Of a DNA stretch of 64,000 nucleotides, positions 43,905 to 61,749 are shown piece after piece (position 1 is the first letter of the stretch; each line of letters opens with the position of its first letter). The notes under the pieces are model-generated. The model was not told the DNA's origin. It saw only the letters and a program-made list of their open reading frames with translations, and made no database searches. This DNA is from Serripes groenlandicus (Eukaryota > Mollusca > Bivalvia > Cardiida > Cardiidae): positions 436,501-500,500 of the forward strand of contig JASEVX010000082.1 in the NCBI GenBank assembly GCA_031761405.1. Direction: 5' to 3'. The position numbers and the translations under genes are program-made.

Positions 43905-44190
43905 GCACCTTGTGAAAAAAAACTCTCTGGGCAACCAACCGTGTTTTATCGCATATTTTTTAAACTTCCGGCTCTAACACATTCAAAACTGTAGGAGAAG
44001 ATAGAAAAATGGTTTGGGTTTTGAAAAGCGTTTTTTTGCCAGCTGCATAGCAACGGGTTGATCCTTAGCCACGAAACTCAAACGCGCACACCCTGAACCG
44101 ATTCGGCACCTGTTCAATAAGTTTCATCGGAATCGGTCCGTCGTTTTGGGCTGTGGAGCGTCGCTTTACAAATATTTGGACACACAGACA
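43905..44190. repeat. Dispersed repeat R, copy 3
   Basis: Counterpart of 2716-3080 within the duplication, with about 60 bases missing between CCAACCGTGTTTTATCG and the CAAACTTCC-like part. Confidence 0.65.
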
Positions 44191-44689
44191 AACGGAAAAG
44201 CCTGACAATAAGGGATACCTAGCGAATCCCAATAACTCATTTTGCCACAATGTTTTCAAAAACTGTCTACTACGGAGGCGTCAGAAAGCGTCTGTTAGTT
44301 GATAATTAACGCAAGTTTGACTACATTGTCAAATTCCATAGCTTTTTTATATCAACTGTTTTATTCAGAGACTTTCTCCATATTCTTCCGGGGTGAATAT
44401 TCAGTCAGTTGGCTAACAGACTCCACGGAGGCGCTGATCGAAAACTCTAGAAGGTTCGTTTTCGTGTAACGTGATGAATTGAACGTCAACTCAAAACGCA
44501 AATAGCTATCCTTGCTATGTCCTAGTCCTTTGAATATTCCGTCGCTTTAGTTTAATCTTATCTATTTTACATCGATAGCGAAACAAGCTTTCAGCTTATA
44601 TTGCTCACGCTCGATGTCTGCTTCCTTCAAACTTAACCAGTACTCGCTCCGTTTGTGTGGAAAATTCCCAAGGTCAGAACCCGCTCAGT
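44191..44689. other. Non-coding
   Basis: Counterpart of 3081-3540; no extra feature. Confidence 0.45.
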
Positions 44690-44790
44690 ACGGGACTCGA
44701 ACCCGGGACCTATAGTACGAGAGGCCGATGTTCTACCTCTGCCGATGCTCTAGCTTTGCACCACTGTCCTCCCGCCGCTTTGAGACATAT
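44690..44790 (-). mobile_element. tRNA-derived SINE head (copy B)
   Basis: Reverse complement holds GGTTCGAGTCCC (box B) and AGAGCATCGGCAGAGG (box A region). Shared with copy A. Confidence 0.6.
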
Positions 44791-45086
44791 CTATCCGAAT
44801 GGTCGCTTAAAGAGACGGAATGTGCATAGGACTAGGTACGTCCCTATGAAGGAATGCTTTTTGTGTGTGAAGAAGCTGTAAACATTTAGGATTCATTGGT
44901 GTGAAACGACGTATGGTAATATCCTGGTTAGAAAATGTTCAATCAGGAAGTCACATTAATACAGTAATTCACCGACAGATCCTTGATCAATCCCTGATTA
45001 AATTTACCGGGTACGTTATTATTTTTAGAAAGAAACCGCGGCGACCACAAAAGGAACACTTTCTTATTTCAACAGTCTTCCCTAGT

Positions 45087-45310
45087 AAATTTCCCACATG
45101 TAGACTTATTTTGACGCATCTGCAGCAGGCGAATTCTAAAATCAATGTAACAAAAGGAGAAATTGCTCAAAACAAGCAATTTTTCCTTTTGCCACAAGGT
45201 TTTCAACTTTTTTGAGTAATTATGCCCACAATTATAGAGATTTTCCATATTGTCTAGTAGATATATTTAAAGTCATCTGCTGCAGATTTGTTGTATGTGG
45301 GAAAGGGTTA
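45087..45310. mobile_element. piggyBac-like MITE (CCCTTTCC family), copy B
   Basis: TTTCCCACATGTAGACTT left, TGTATGTGGGAAAGGGTTA right, central hairpin GGAGAAATTGCTC / AAGCAATTTTTCC now with mismatches. Shared insertion with 3952-4174. Confidence 0.72.
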
Positions 45311-45482
45311 GTAAATTTCCAGTTTTCCCGACACCGATGAGTCAGTTGTAATGCTATCCCAGCAACCCTGAGCGGTAAAGAGGAAAGTCATTAGTACCCG
45401 TTTTAACGTCCTTAGTATGACGCGACCGGAGATCGAACCCTGGTCTCTCTGGTAACTGGTCAAGTCGGCCTTTAACAAAATA

Positions 45483-45500
45483 GCCCCCCCCCCCCCCACC
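45483..45500. repeat. Poly-C tract
   Basis: C run broken by single A; counterpart of 4346-4366. Confidence 0.85.
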
Positions 45501-45989
45501 CCACGAGTCTACAGTCGGTCTCGGTTCAACTCAGCCGGGTTAACTCTGCCCAGTGATGTAGTTAAGATAGCCGGTATTATCAGTATCAACTTAATTGTAA
45601 ATTCAGCTCAACTATTATTTCAACTATAAATTTATCAAAGGAAATCGATCTTATATTGCTGTTTTCTCTCTATTATCTATTTTGAGACATTGTATTTTAC
45701 TGAATTCGACATATTAATAAAGCAAAAAGAGAGAAAACTCAAAATTACAAAATAGATTGTTTTCTTGGTTTCTTTCTCGTGTCAATGATATAAAACAACA
45801 CAAAAATCTTAGTTTGTGGTTCTAGTGTCAGTGGCTCTAGACATTTTGTAACTATAATACTAAAGTAAACTTTTTTCATAAAATTTGCGTAAAAGGGGAA
45901 AACCTTTTTATTTAGAAAAGTATGAAGTTTTTTCAAAATGAAATAATTAAACAATTTACCTTCACAACAACACACAAGTCAATGCAAAT
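45501..45989. other. Non-coding
   Basis: Counterpart of 4367-4846. Confidence 0.5.
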
Positions 45990-46234
45990 CGAGGGCTTGG
46001 CGTGAAAGGGTTGTTACTAAAAACCTATTTCGAAAACCCTGGTTTAGGAGCGATTTTGACCGCTTTGTAAACAATGCAAATTTAGGTGCCATTGCTCAGA
46101 ACGAGCAATGGATCCTTAATTTCCATTACTTACCAAGAAAAATGATTTAACGCTTTTAAAGACTTCATGGCGAGGTGATTATCGTTTTTAAAAAAATACA
46201 ATTTTAGCTACAACCGTTTCACGCCAAGCCCTCG
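45990..46234. mobile_element. MITE with CGAGGGCTTGGCGTGAAA ends (copy B)
   Basis: Shared insertion with 4847-5090, including the AAAT flanks. Confidence 0.8.
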
Positions 46235-46413
46235 AAATAATGTTTATGATGTACTCCAGAGGCTGTCGAAAAAACGACCCCTACAAACATACATATACAG
46301 TACATACCGAGTTGATCCGGATTCATTCGCCTGTATTGATAGATCAAAACGTGGATCTTATTGATAATATGCGACCAGTGTAACATTAAATTCTGACCCC
46401 ATTGAAAACTGAC

Positions 46414-46417
46414 TTAA
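46414..46417. other. Empty TTAA target site
   Basis: AACTGAC-TTAA-AGACCGACTC is the uninterrupted form of the site occupied by the 372-bp MITE in copy A. Confidence 0.85.
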
Positions 46418-46685
46418 AGACCGACTCCTGACAGCATTTAAACATTTAAAAGTATAATCTAGAGGTTATTGGCCAGGTCAATCCAGGGTTCGGACTAATA
46501 ACTTCACCGTGGGAGGTAAAGAATCCGGATCAACTTGGCCCCAAGCCAATAACTTCACTGTGGTAGGTAACATCATCACTAGATTATAAAGTTATTTGTT
46601 ACGGAATATGTTGTATGAATCATTTAACACCATGAGCGAGGTCCATGGTCTTCAAAATTACTTTTGCGTGTATAACTGTCCGTCT

Positions 46686-47010
46686 GTACTTCCGTGAATG
46701 CGTCCGTCTTCATACTTCTCAGGACGATTTGACTAAATGACGAGATGACCACAACGGTTTTATAGGTCACTGGGCCAAAGGTAAAATCGCTTTCTGCTCA
46801 ATATATCAATGCATCCTTTGAATCGGAGTCTTCAGAGTTCACAGGCTGATTAGCCTATGTGACCAGACGACCCCATGACTCTGAAATTGGGGAGACATGT
46901 GCTTCTTTCTTAAACTAACCTTCTATTTTGATACTTAGAGAGATGTTAGTGTGGAACATACCATATAAATCATTGATACAATGTGTACAGTGCTTGCGAT
47001 ACATATGCTA
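46686..47010. other. Non-coding
   Basis: No feature is seen except a short stretch resembling the GACCTTGACC repeat. Confidence 0.4.
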
Positions 47011-47235
47011 TGAGTTGTTCAACGAAAAAACCAACATTATGGACTCTGCGTAATGTATAGACTCAGATCAGCCTGCACAGTCTGCAAAGGCTAATCCGTT
47101 CGACACATTCCGTCACAGAGGGATAGAGGTATAGAGTAATGATTCCTGAAACAGAAAATCCACAAGAGGCGAAAAGTGTTTGTCCCGGTTAGCCTGCGCG
47201 GCATACTTGGGCTGATCCGAGTTGGAAAAAGCATC
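47011..47235 (-). mobile_element. Palindromic MITE (ATGAGCCGT family), decayed ends
   Basis: GACTCTGCGTAATGTATAGA left arm, GATAGAGGTATAGAGTAATG centre, CAGAAAATCCACAAGAGGCG and CCTGCGCGGCAT right arm. The last inverted bases are gone. Confidence 0.7.
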
Positions 47236-47489
47236 AGTATTTTTTTTATAAAATTTTCATTTCCCTCCTGGTTTGAGCCATTCTTTGTGATTTCTTTCAT
47301 TGTTTTAATTTGATCATAAACGTGTAATGGAAAATAAATGTACTTATTTAGGTTTTAACACTTTTCAAGTTCTGAGAATAAAATTGCAACGACCCAACAG
47401 GGAAAGTGATTTATTGCAATGTTAATGGCCTAAATCAAAAATATCTCGAAGTATCTATAACAGAAAATTCAGCTCTCCACATTCAAAAC

Positions 47490-48460
47490 TGTAGGAGAAG
47501 ATAGAAAAATGGTTTGGGTTCTTAAAACGCAGTTTTTTGCCTACTGCATAGCAACGGGTGGGTCCTTAGCAACGAAACTCAAACACGCGCACCCTGAGCC
47601 CCTATGGCACCTGTTCATAAAGTTTCATCCGAATCGGGCTGTCGGTTTGGGCTGTGAACGTTCGCATTACAAACAATCAGACACACAAGTCGGTAGGCGA
47701 CGTGGCATTTGCCTTGGCATATATATATATATATATATATCTATATATGAAGAACAAGTCTGATAAGGTCACTATTGTGGTGACTTGGTGAACACTGGTG
47801 ATAAGTGTGCAGCTTGTAAAAACAGTCTCTGGTCAACCAACCATGTTTTATTACCATGCCAAGACGGACCCGTATACACCGAACCGTTTCGCCTTGGTAT
47901 ATTTTGCAAACTTCCGGCTCTAGCTAGGAAACCCAAGGGCGGAGGTCAATTACGTACACTTTTTCTAGCTCTTGAATAGCTCTATGAGATAGTGTAATAC
48001 AATCCGTTTTTTTGCTAGCTGCATAGCAACGGCCATCTTTGAAAGAATAGCATTTGGAAACAAAAGCCTAAATAAAAAATCGTAACGGATACGTTTTTTC
48101 TAAATATCCCGAAGTATCTATAACCGAAGTTTCAGCTCTCCACATTCAAAACTGTAGGAGAAGATAGAAAAAATGGTTTTGGGTCTTAAAAGGCGTTACT
48201 TTGCTAACTGCATAGCAAAGGTTGTGTCTTTAAAAAATGAAACTTAAACACGCACACCCTGAGCGCATTTGGCACCTGTTCACCAAGTTTCATTGGAATC
48301 GGCCCGTCAGTTTGGGCTGTGGAGCTGTGCTTTAGCCTAGCGAATCCCATCTAGCCGGTAAGCGACGTGGGATTCGCTTTTGCGTATATATTTGAAGAAC
48401 TAGCGTGATAGGGTCACTATTGTGGTGACTTGGTGAATACTGGTAAATTTCATGTGTGAA
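47490..48460. repeat. Dispersed repeat R, two tandem copies
   Basis: Two copies start with ACATTCAAAACTGTAGGAGA (47479, 48142), each followed by TGCATAGCAA, CACCCTGAGC, TTTGGGCTGTG and the GACGTGGxATTxGCxTTxGC end; between them is the CTCTGGTCAACCAACC block (47820-47945). A short (TA)n is at 47719-47750. Confidence 0.75.
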
Positions 48461-49329
48461 AATTCAGTGTGGCATTCGAACAAATGTGATATTTGTTTGC
48501 AAAAATGCACTCGATATTAAAGAAAAACGCACTAATTGACACTTACTTAATAAACGTGTAGATCTGGCGGGCAAAATTTCAAAGCAAAGTCTTAGTTACC
48601 GATTCGCTTTCAATGTATCGAGAAAGCAGGAAACAAGCCAGTGACTGTGCTTGATTATGTATTCTGGGCATAATCTTGCATGTTTTAAATTTGTGTTATC
48701 CCTAAATGTGTAAATAATCTATGATTTAAGATACATATTAGACAAACCAAGGAACAAACTAAATAATCTAGGAGTTAATGATGACTTTTCTGCGCTAGAT
48801 TATCGCGCACCTGTGCTGAAGTTCTCTCATAGCAACAAAGGAACATTCTTATTTTTCTGGTCACTTGTTTCATAACATAAACCTGATTGCACTTTTCAAT
48901 TGTCAAAATTTGTATTTTAAGTGGAATTACGTTTTATTCAGACACTGGACTATAATGCTAAGCCTTTGTGGCTTTATATTGTTATATAATGACATTCACA
49001 ACATTTCGAGTTGGACTGAAGACAGTTCCTTGACATCAAAGCCTTCGTCGCTGCAGACTACTTAGATAAACATTAAATGTTCTAGTTTAATTTATATACG
49101 GCAATCATTTATAAGAAATGTCTTAAAAATATGAGATGATGAATAACCATAACAATTTTACGAATGCATCAACAAAAGTATTTCAATTTTCGAATTGTAT
49201 CCAATCGGGGCGTAGGCTACGGGCCTGAACATCGCCCATGAAATGACATCAAGAAAAAAAGGCCATACTGAATTTGATAGACCATTGAATTCTGATATAT
49301 ATCTTAATCTTGACATAATATGTTATCTC
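48461..49329. other. Non-coding
   Basis: No gene or repeat is recognised. Confidence 0.4.
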
Positions 49330-49510
49330 ACAAGCCGGTAGGCGATGTGTGATTCGCCTTTGCATATATATATTTTTTTTTTTATGAAGAACTAGTGTGA
49401 TAGGGTCACTACTGTGGTGAATTGGTAAAAACAGGTGAAATGTGTACACCTTGTAAAAACACTCTCTGGTCAAACAACCATGTTTTATCACCATGCAAAG
49501 ACAAACCGTT
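49330..49510. repeat. Dispersed repeat R, partial
   Basis: AAGCCGGTAGGCGATGTGTG, ATTCGCCTTTGCATATATAT and CTCTCTGGTCAAACAACCAT. Confidence 0.6.
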
Positions 49511-49544
49511 TCGCTTGTCTGCTAGAGATGAGTTACATGTGTGA

Positions 49545-50180
49545 GTTGTGTTTTACCACACAGAAGACAACCCAGTCTAATTGGCTTGTACATGGATCAA
49601 GCGTCAACAAAGACATTAATCACAAATATACCATTTCTAAAGTGTTTCAAAAGCCAGGTAAACTGGATATGTAGCTCTATTCAACTGATGCAAAACCGCG
49701 TAAATTCACAGACAGATATATCTGTCATTTGTCTGAACCCACCTAGAAGACCAACCGGGCATGCAGTTGAAATGTAGTATGGCTTCGTTTTGCACATTAA
49801 CCCTGCAGTTTATCGATTAAGGCAGCCATCCGGTACTAAAAGTATTTATGAACCTTACCTCAAAACAAGTTGAGAGACAATTTCCCCCAAGCGGGCGTGT
49901 TTTCAAGCAAGTACAGCAGACATATTTGATAACAACGTTGCAAAATGAAAGCGTGATTATAACTTGCAATTCCTGTTTCATTACAATGTTTTCAACTCTA
50001 TCGAATTAACAATGAAAGTTGTCTGCTAGATATGTGTTGCATGTGGGACTGTGTTTTTACACAAACAAAAAACAGACTAATTGGCTTGTACAATTTAGCA
50101 AGGTAAAAACGGATCAAGCGTCAAAAAAGACATTACTCACACATATACCATTTCTAAAGTGTTTCGAAAGTCAATGCGAT
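49545..50180. repeat. Pair of about 125-bp direct repeats
   Basis: 49550-49665 and 50048-50175 share CAGTCTAATTGGCTTGTACA, ACGGATCAAGCGTCAA, AAAGACATTA and ATATACCATTTCTAAAGTGT. Between them is a decayed CCCTTTCC-type MITE (about 49900-50050; TTCATTACAATGTTTTCAAC, GTTGTCTGCTAG). Confidence 0.65.
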
Positions 50181-50689
50181 GGGTGCTATGTCATGTCTGA
50201 GTTCTCTTGGTGGCACCTTAAATGCTAAGTACTGGTATAGTCTCATCGTTGAGTTCCTTGAAAATAATGATATTATTCAAACTTGCCTACATATATCTGA
50301 GACAGGTGAGGCGATTAAGGGCGTTAATACACCTACATTCAATAAAGACCTAGACGAGCCTGTACAAACACCATCAATGCCCATCTAAAGCAACAGTAAT
50401 GATGCCAAGCCGAAGATCCATCCAGAATCCCAAATCGCAAGAAGTAGCTCATTTATATTACTTTTGGCTACATTAAATTTCATTCAATTAAAAATATGTA
50501 TCGTGTATCCCACTACGTTGATAAGAAATACATGCACACCGTTATGACATACCCTTAGCTCAATGGTTAGACTCGGGTCATTATTGTACTATGTAGGTCC
50601 GTCTTTTTGCCGAACTTTTCCCTAATATAATGGACTCGATATAACCTCGATATAACCTGAACAATCGGATAAGTCGAACATATCGGTTA
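50181..50689. other. Non-coding, possible tRNA-head remnant
   Basis: CCTTAGCTCAATGGTTAGAC at about 50552 resembles a box A, without a box B. A short frame at 50179-50388 has no recognised motif. Confidence 0.35.
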
Positions 50690-51988
50690 ATTCGAACAGT
50701 TTCCTTCTTACTGAAAGAATGTATCTGCAATGCAAGAGAAAATGGAAGCAAACTGTATGCCTGCTTCTTAGATATTAAAAAAACATTCGATAAGGTTTGG
50801 CACAATGGACTGTTCCATAAACTGCATGAAATGGGAGAAATTACTGCTACCCTTAAGTCTGTAATTAGTTTGTATGATGAGTCTGAATCATATGTTCTGT
50901 TCAGAGGATATAAATCAGATCCATTTAACGTGACGGTCCGGACCAGACAAGGGGGGCTGAGCTCACCATTTTCCTAGCTTTGTTTTATAAATGGACTACA
51001 CTGTACGTTAGATAATAGTCGGTACGGTCTTGTCATGCAAGATACTAATATACCATGCATTACCTCAGCTGATGATATGGTTTTACTCAGTTTGTCAAAG
51101 AAAGGACTTGATCGATTATTAAATATTTGTCATTTATATTCTAAAAAGTGGATATTCGAGTATAATCCACAGAAATGTTCTGTCATTGTTTTTAACGAAA
51201 GCAAACATGATTATTCAAATTCTACTAGAAAATGGTCAATCGGATGCCACACTTTACATGAAACTGTAAACTATACTCACTTAGGTGTTGTTTGCAATAA
51301 GTATATGTCTAATGCCGAAATTGTTAAAGTTATCTGTTCAAAGATTAGAGGATCATTCATGTCTCTGTTTAGAATTGGTCTGAATGAAAAAGGGTTTCAC
51401 CCCTTTACATGTAAAAAGCTGTATGACACCATAATTCTTACTGGGGGACTTTTTGGTTGTGAAATACTATTTTCCTTAAAATCATTAGAATTGCTGCAGC
51501 TAGAGAGATGTCATAGATTTTGGTCTGAAATGGAAAAGTACAATAAAACAGACTGCAAATGCATTTTTCACTGAGCACTGGTTATATAGAGTTAACAGTG
51601 ATCCGGACCTTTACTTATTTGCTAAAATTTATCCAGCTTTCTGTGAAAGCATATTTTGGCATATAAGTAAATGCAAATACAAATATAAACGACACTGCAG
51701 AAATATCATTAAAATTATTTCTGCTCTGGGCAGTTATAATGCTAATAAACTCTGCAGTAAATGTGGGTCATTTTACAATAATTAAGCTCTACACTGCTTA
51801 ATACATTGTATCTCTATACAAGAAATTAGAAGCAAAGCAATGGATGCCTTGTTTTACACATATGGTATCGAGGTATATAATAATTTCTACTCATCTAGTG
51901 ACGATATAAAACTATGTATTTTACTCGGAGGTTCAATACCAGAGTTTACAGAACTTTTACATGTCTGTCATATTGACTTCATAATATA
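50690..51988 (+). pseudogene. Non-LTR retrotransposon reverse transcriptase, decayed C-terminal half
   Basis: LINE-type reverse transcriptase palm followed by its thumb and a zinc-finger-like tail. Visible motifs: LDIKKTFDKVWHNGL (RT block 3), RTRQGGLSSP (block 4), SADDMVLL (block 5, catalytic xADD with Ser where Tyr or Phe is usual), HLGVV and a C-terminal CSKCGSF...HC. Frame 1 is stopped by TAG at 50975 with a frameshift. Frame 2 runs to 51574 and is the longest open part. Frame 3 then continues and has one in-frame TAA near 51784. The endonuclease domain and 5' part are missing, which fits 5' truncation. It cannot encode active enzyme. I place it among LINEs but not to a clade. Confidence 0.85.
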
Positions 51989-52442
51989 AAACTGTATTGT
52001 GAATCTGAGAATCAGCGATGGGTTGTATTCATTGCCGTATGTTCTGTCGATGAAATTATTGGTTTCCCTGTCTGATCGAAGATGCTCTTTATGGTAAATC
52101 TGTTTCACCCTCAATGCTACGCAGACTTCGCTAAAGTTGTATGTCCTTCAAAAACTCCATCGGACTGTCAAAGATCAATGCAATAATTGGCTGAACATAG
52201 CGATTACACGAAACACCCTGTGACCCAAAACAGAGACATGTATTTATGTCCCTACCCAAATACACCAACACAGAGTTGAATCACAGGGACGTGCTCCTGT
52301 ATGTCTTAATTTATGCATAGGGTCATAGTCTGTTCTAGATCATACAGGACTCGCTTTGGGGAAGTTTTTCGGAAAATGCTAATGGTTAAAATTTCGGAAT
52401 CGTTATCGCCATACCCCATTCAGCATTAAATACGACCTCTAA
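51989..52442. other. Non-coding, perhaps LINE 3' sequence
   Basis: A weak continuation of frame 3 is visible for about 100 bases; then no feature until the LTR. Confidence 0.4.
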
Positions 52443-52619
52443 TGTAACAGTACATGAAACTATCCTACAATAGAAGATCAGTTGTTTGGGTTGACTATAC
52501 TTTGAAAGTTACTTGTAGTAGAACAGGAGCTGTTTCCCTTATTATAATTTATGCTCAATAAAGCCAAGCGTGGACTTTCTACAACCTAGTGTTATTTTAT
52601 TGATGAAACACTTTAAACA
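52443..52619 (+). mobile_element. Putative 5' LTR of a Ty3/Gypsy element
   Basis: 177 bp from TGTAACAGTAC to TTTAAACA, with a TATA-like GACTATACTTTG and a poly(A) signal AATAAA (about 52556). It is followed by a primer site and gag at the expected distance. No second LTR is visible, so the left boundary rests on the TG...CA rule. Confidence 0.55.
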
Positions 52620-52637
52620 TAGTGTCAGCAGTGTCCA
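52620..52637 (+). other. Putative primer binding site, tRNA-Leu type
   Basis: TAGTGTCAGCAGTG matches the tRNA-Leu(CAA)-type site TGGTGTCAGAAGTG at 12 of 14 positions; it begins right after the LTR. Confidence 0.45.
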
Positions 52638-52766
52638 ACCGACTCCATTAGATGAATCTGTATTCGATTGAAGCTAAGACGAGGCACTTTCGAAGCTGTA
52701 CCAGGCTATGAGCTAGTCTGAAGAAGAAAACGAATCGCACGGTATCGTACCCACGCACACATACTG

Positions 52767-53815
52767 ATGGCTGTTCCCTCGCTCATTCCGTTCCCTGCTA
52801 AGCTAGAGTGGAAGGAAACATCAGCGATAATTGGAAGCAATTTTGCAGATCGTGGAATAACTATGAAATTGCATCGGGGCTTAGTTCCAAAGAAAACAAA
52901 TTGAGAACGGTGACCCTACTAACCTGTATAGGTTCGGAAGCAATGAATGATAGATTCCAATTCGATAATGAGGATGATAAACAGAATAAAGATACAGTAT
53001 TAGATAAATGTCAGTCGTTTTGTATTGGAAAGACAAATGTCACTTATGAGAGATACCTTTTTAACATGTGCTGTCAACAAGAACATGAAACTTTTTATTC
53101 CTATTTTCCAAAATTGAGAAAACTGGCAAAAACCTGTGAATATGGCACACTTACAGACAGTTTGATTAAAGATAGGCTAGTTATTGGCATTAGAGATAAC
53201 GGTTGAAGAAAACGGCTTCTACAAGAAGACAAATTAGATCTTGATAGATGCATTGATATGTCCACGGCTGCAGAATCCGTCCAAGCAAAAGTGAAAACTA
53301 TGCCTGGATCAGCCAGTGGAACGGCAGACGAAGTCAACGCATCAAACAGAAATTTAAAGCATAGAGGAAGGCCCACTTTCAGAAAAAAGACTCAGATTCA
53401 GGAAAAACGTATAAATACTGTGGCAAAAACATGTAAGAAAGGAAACTGTCCTGCCTTTGGAAAGAAATTCTACAAACTATTGAGAGTATAACCGTTTTGC
53501 CTCAGTGTGCCGACAAACAGAGGAAAAGAAGAAATATAGGTCAGCTAGAAATATAAGACAAGTAGAAATCGATATTGATAATACTGATTCAGAAAGTAAT
53601 AGTGAATTTGAAATTATGATGCTGACCAATGGACATAATAAGTCAAAAATATTTGCCACTATGCTTCTTGTAAATGCACAGAAGACTTTAACATTCCAAT
53701 TAGATAGTGGTGCAACAGCAAACCTTATTCCAAAAAAGTATGTGCCACATACTCCCTTTAAAGGGTATCAAACACTTTGAGAATGTATGACAAGTTAGAA
53801 ATATGGAGCATGTCA
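52767..53815 (+). pseudogene. Ty3/Gypsy gag and start of protease, frameshifted and 3'-truncated
   Basis: The ATG at 52767 opens MAVPSLIPFP; a one-base loss near 52806 shifts the frame into the conserved Gypsy gag helix region (NWKQFCRSWNNYEIASGL, KCQSFCIGKTNVTYERY, KTCEYGTLTDSLI). After another break near 53205 the nucleocapsid follows with a damaged CCHC knuckle (Cys-Lys-Lys-Gly, HFASVC-like remnant), then after a further shift the aspartic protease active site, LDSGATANLIP. The sequence stops shortly after, near 53815, where repeat R starts. Reverse transcriptase, RNase H and integrase are absent. Gag would form the particle and protease mature it; this copy cannot make intact products. 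Confidence 0.85.
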
Positions 53816-54651
53816 GCTTACTCTTTCGGTTTTGCATATTTTGCAAACTTCCGGCTCTAGCTCGGAAACCCGAAGTCGGAAGTCAATGACTGAAAGAACT
53901 TGTTGTAGCTCTTGAATAGCTCTATGAGATGATGTAATAAAATCGCTATCGAATACTACCACTGCAACGCTAGGGGCGATTGAAAGCAAAAACGACTGTA
54001 AACAGACCCTAATTTTGAAAGGCTACCATTTGGAAACAATTCATGTATGTTTCACACGTAATTTAATCAATACCCTACTGAAATAAGTATTATTTAACAT
54101 TGGTGTATTGATTCCTTGTACATTATAGCTGAAATAAACATATATTTACATACCCAATATCTTTATTACAAAACGGGTTAAGTCCCAAAAACTGGTTTTA
54201 CAAAATGGGTTCTTGATATTCATGTATGTATTATGCAATTTTTCATTACTAACATTCTAAAATAAGACTTTTTTAACATTTTTACATGGGTTTCTTGTAA
54301 TTTTTAGTTGAACATTTCAGTTAAATTGACTTTTGAAATTGTTATTACAAAACGAGTTGAGTCTGAAAATGCGCTATTACAAAACGGGTTTTTGATATTC
54401 ATGTATGTTTTTCGTGCGATCTCATTACCATCCTTCTTCAATAAGTATTATTTAACAATTGTGTATTGATTCCTTTTAAATTATAATTGAAAGAAACAGA
54501 TTGTTACGTATCCGTTAATTTTTATAACAAAACGCTATTCTTGTATGTATCATGCAAATTTTTCTGTTAACCTTCTGAAATATGATCTTACTAATATTTG
54601 TACATAAGTTGCTTTTAATTTTAAGTTGAAATATACAGTTTTAATCAACAT
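53816..54651. repeat. Repeat R fragment and an AT-rich imperfect tandem repeat
   Basis: 53825-53950 is a repeat R piece (CAAACTTCCGGCTCTAGCTC). From 54030 to 54640 three to four diverged units of about 160 bp share ATAAGTATTATTTAAC, TTACAAAACGGGTT and TTGATATTCATGTATG. No gene. Confidence 0.6.
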
Positions 54652-57697
<3,046 letters not shown>

Positions 57698-57786
57698 GCA
57701 AAACACGACAAATTAAACAAATCAAACAACTAAGTACATTATACTCCAACAAACTTGCCATAAAGTGGAATTTCCGAATCGCTGTG

Positions 57787-58510
57787 GGCCGCCTGGTGGT
57801 CGAGTGGTTAGGCGTCGGGGGGGGAATTTTCGAAAAGAAATAAAAAACCGGGTGTTCTTCCCCCCGCCCAACCTCTCCCGGGTTTCGAATCCCTATTGGA
57901 TCACAGGTCCAGACGCGGGCAAAGGCTGAAAAAAGAAGAAAAAATAAAAAAAAAAAACTGGTACACACCTGGCAATACTACGGTCATGGGTGGAGTGGCC
58001 CGTTTGGAGGAGGCAATAAGGCACATATAGGTTTTTATATTCTCTCTGAGCCTAGTCCCCGTCGCCACGAATCCCAACCCCGCACTACGAGAGCCCGTCC
58101 AACCGCTACCTATCAAAACCCTATCAAACAAAAACAAACAAAAAACAGAAGGACGGTCTCGGCCAAGCTAATCGTACCCCAGGTTGCGTCTCAAATCACG
58201 TAACTAAGGCTAGAAAATGTGCCTTGCCCAAAGGGCACACTCACTCCACACCATGACCCGTAGTGAGACCGTAGGTAGTGTTTGGGAGTGGCCGCGTACT
58301 TGGGGGAGTTTCGAGTATATAAAGTAACCACCTGACACAAACCAAACAAATGAGGTAGAGGAAAAAACTGCAACCCGCAGCCGGTTTTTCGAAACAAAAA
58401 ATAAAAAAAAATCAAAAAAATCCCCCTGAACACGCTAATCACCCGAGAAAAAAACCACTCGAAGAACCACAATGCGTAATTCCCTATGGCAAGTGAGTGT
58501 GCAATCTATT
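57787..58510. other. Error-rich inverted SINE pair (probable assembly artefact)
   Basis: 57787-58050 is the SINE of 61750-61985 in plus orientation with many inserted bases (TGGTCGAGTGGTTAGGCGTCG recognisable). 58190-58510 is the same SINE in minus orientation (GGCTAGAAAATGTGCCTTGC, CCTATGGCAAGTGAGTGTGC), again noisy, followed by the inverted AT-rich end of the element up to the gap. Confidence 0.7.
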
Positions 58511-58575
58511 GTAATAAAACAAATATAATGAGTGAAACAAATATTATTATATATAATATATGAGGGGGGGGGGAG

Positions 58576-58775
58576 NNNNNNNNNNNNNNNNNNNNNNNNN
58601 NNNNNNNNNNNNNNNNNNNNNNNNNNNNNNNNNNNNNNNNNNNNNNNNNNNNNNNNNNNNNNNNNNNNNNNNNNNNNNNNNNNNNNNNNNNNNNNNNNNN
58701 NNNNNNNNNNNNNNNNNNNNNNNNNNNNNNNNNNNNNNNNNNNNNNNNNNNNNNNNNNNNNNNNNNNNNNNNNNN
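58576..58775. other. Assembly gap (200 N)
   Basis: Exactly 200 undetermined bases, a conventional gap size. Left flank is the inverted element end; right flank restarts inside the same AT-rich array as 54729. Confidence 0.99.
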
Positions 58776-61730
<2,955 letters not shown>

Positions 61731-61749
61731 CACTCCACTTGCCATAGGG

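Larger units (their letters stand above)
41574..46685. repeat. Segmental duplication, copy B
   Basis: Direct-orientation partner of 1-5915. It lacks the miniature LTR element (about 170 bp of other sequence at 43061-43225) and the TTAA MITE, and has a shorter repeat-R block. Homology ends near 46685, after TATAACTGTCCGTC, where copy A enters repeat R. The true left limit of homology may be further left, because copy A is cut by the window start. Confidence 0.88.

Noticed and set aside
52808..53206. Host gene for a CCHC protein
   Set aside because: Gag helix motifs, the nucleocapsid-like part and LDSGAT protease site with LTR and primer site identify a retrotransposon.
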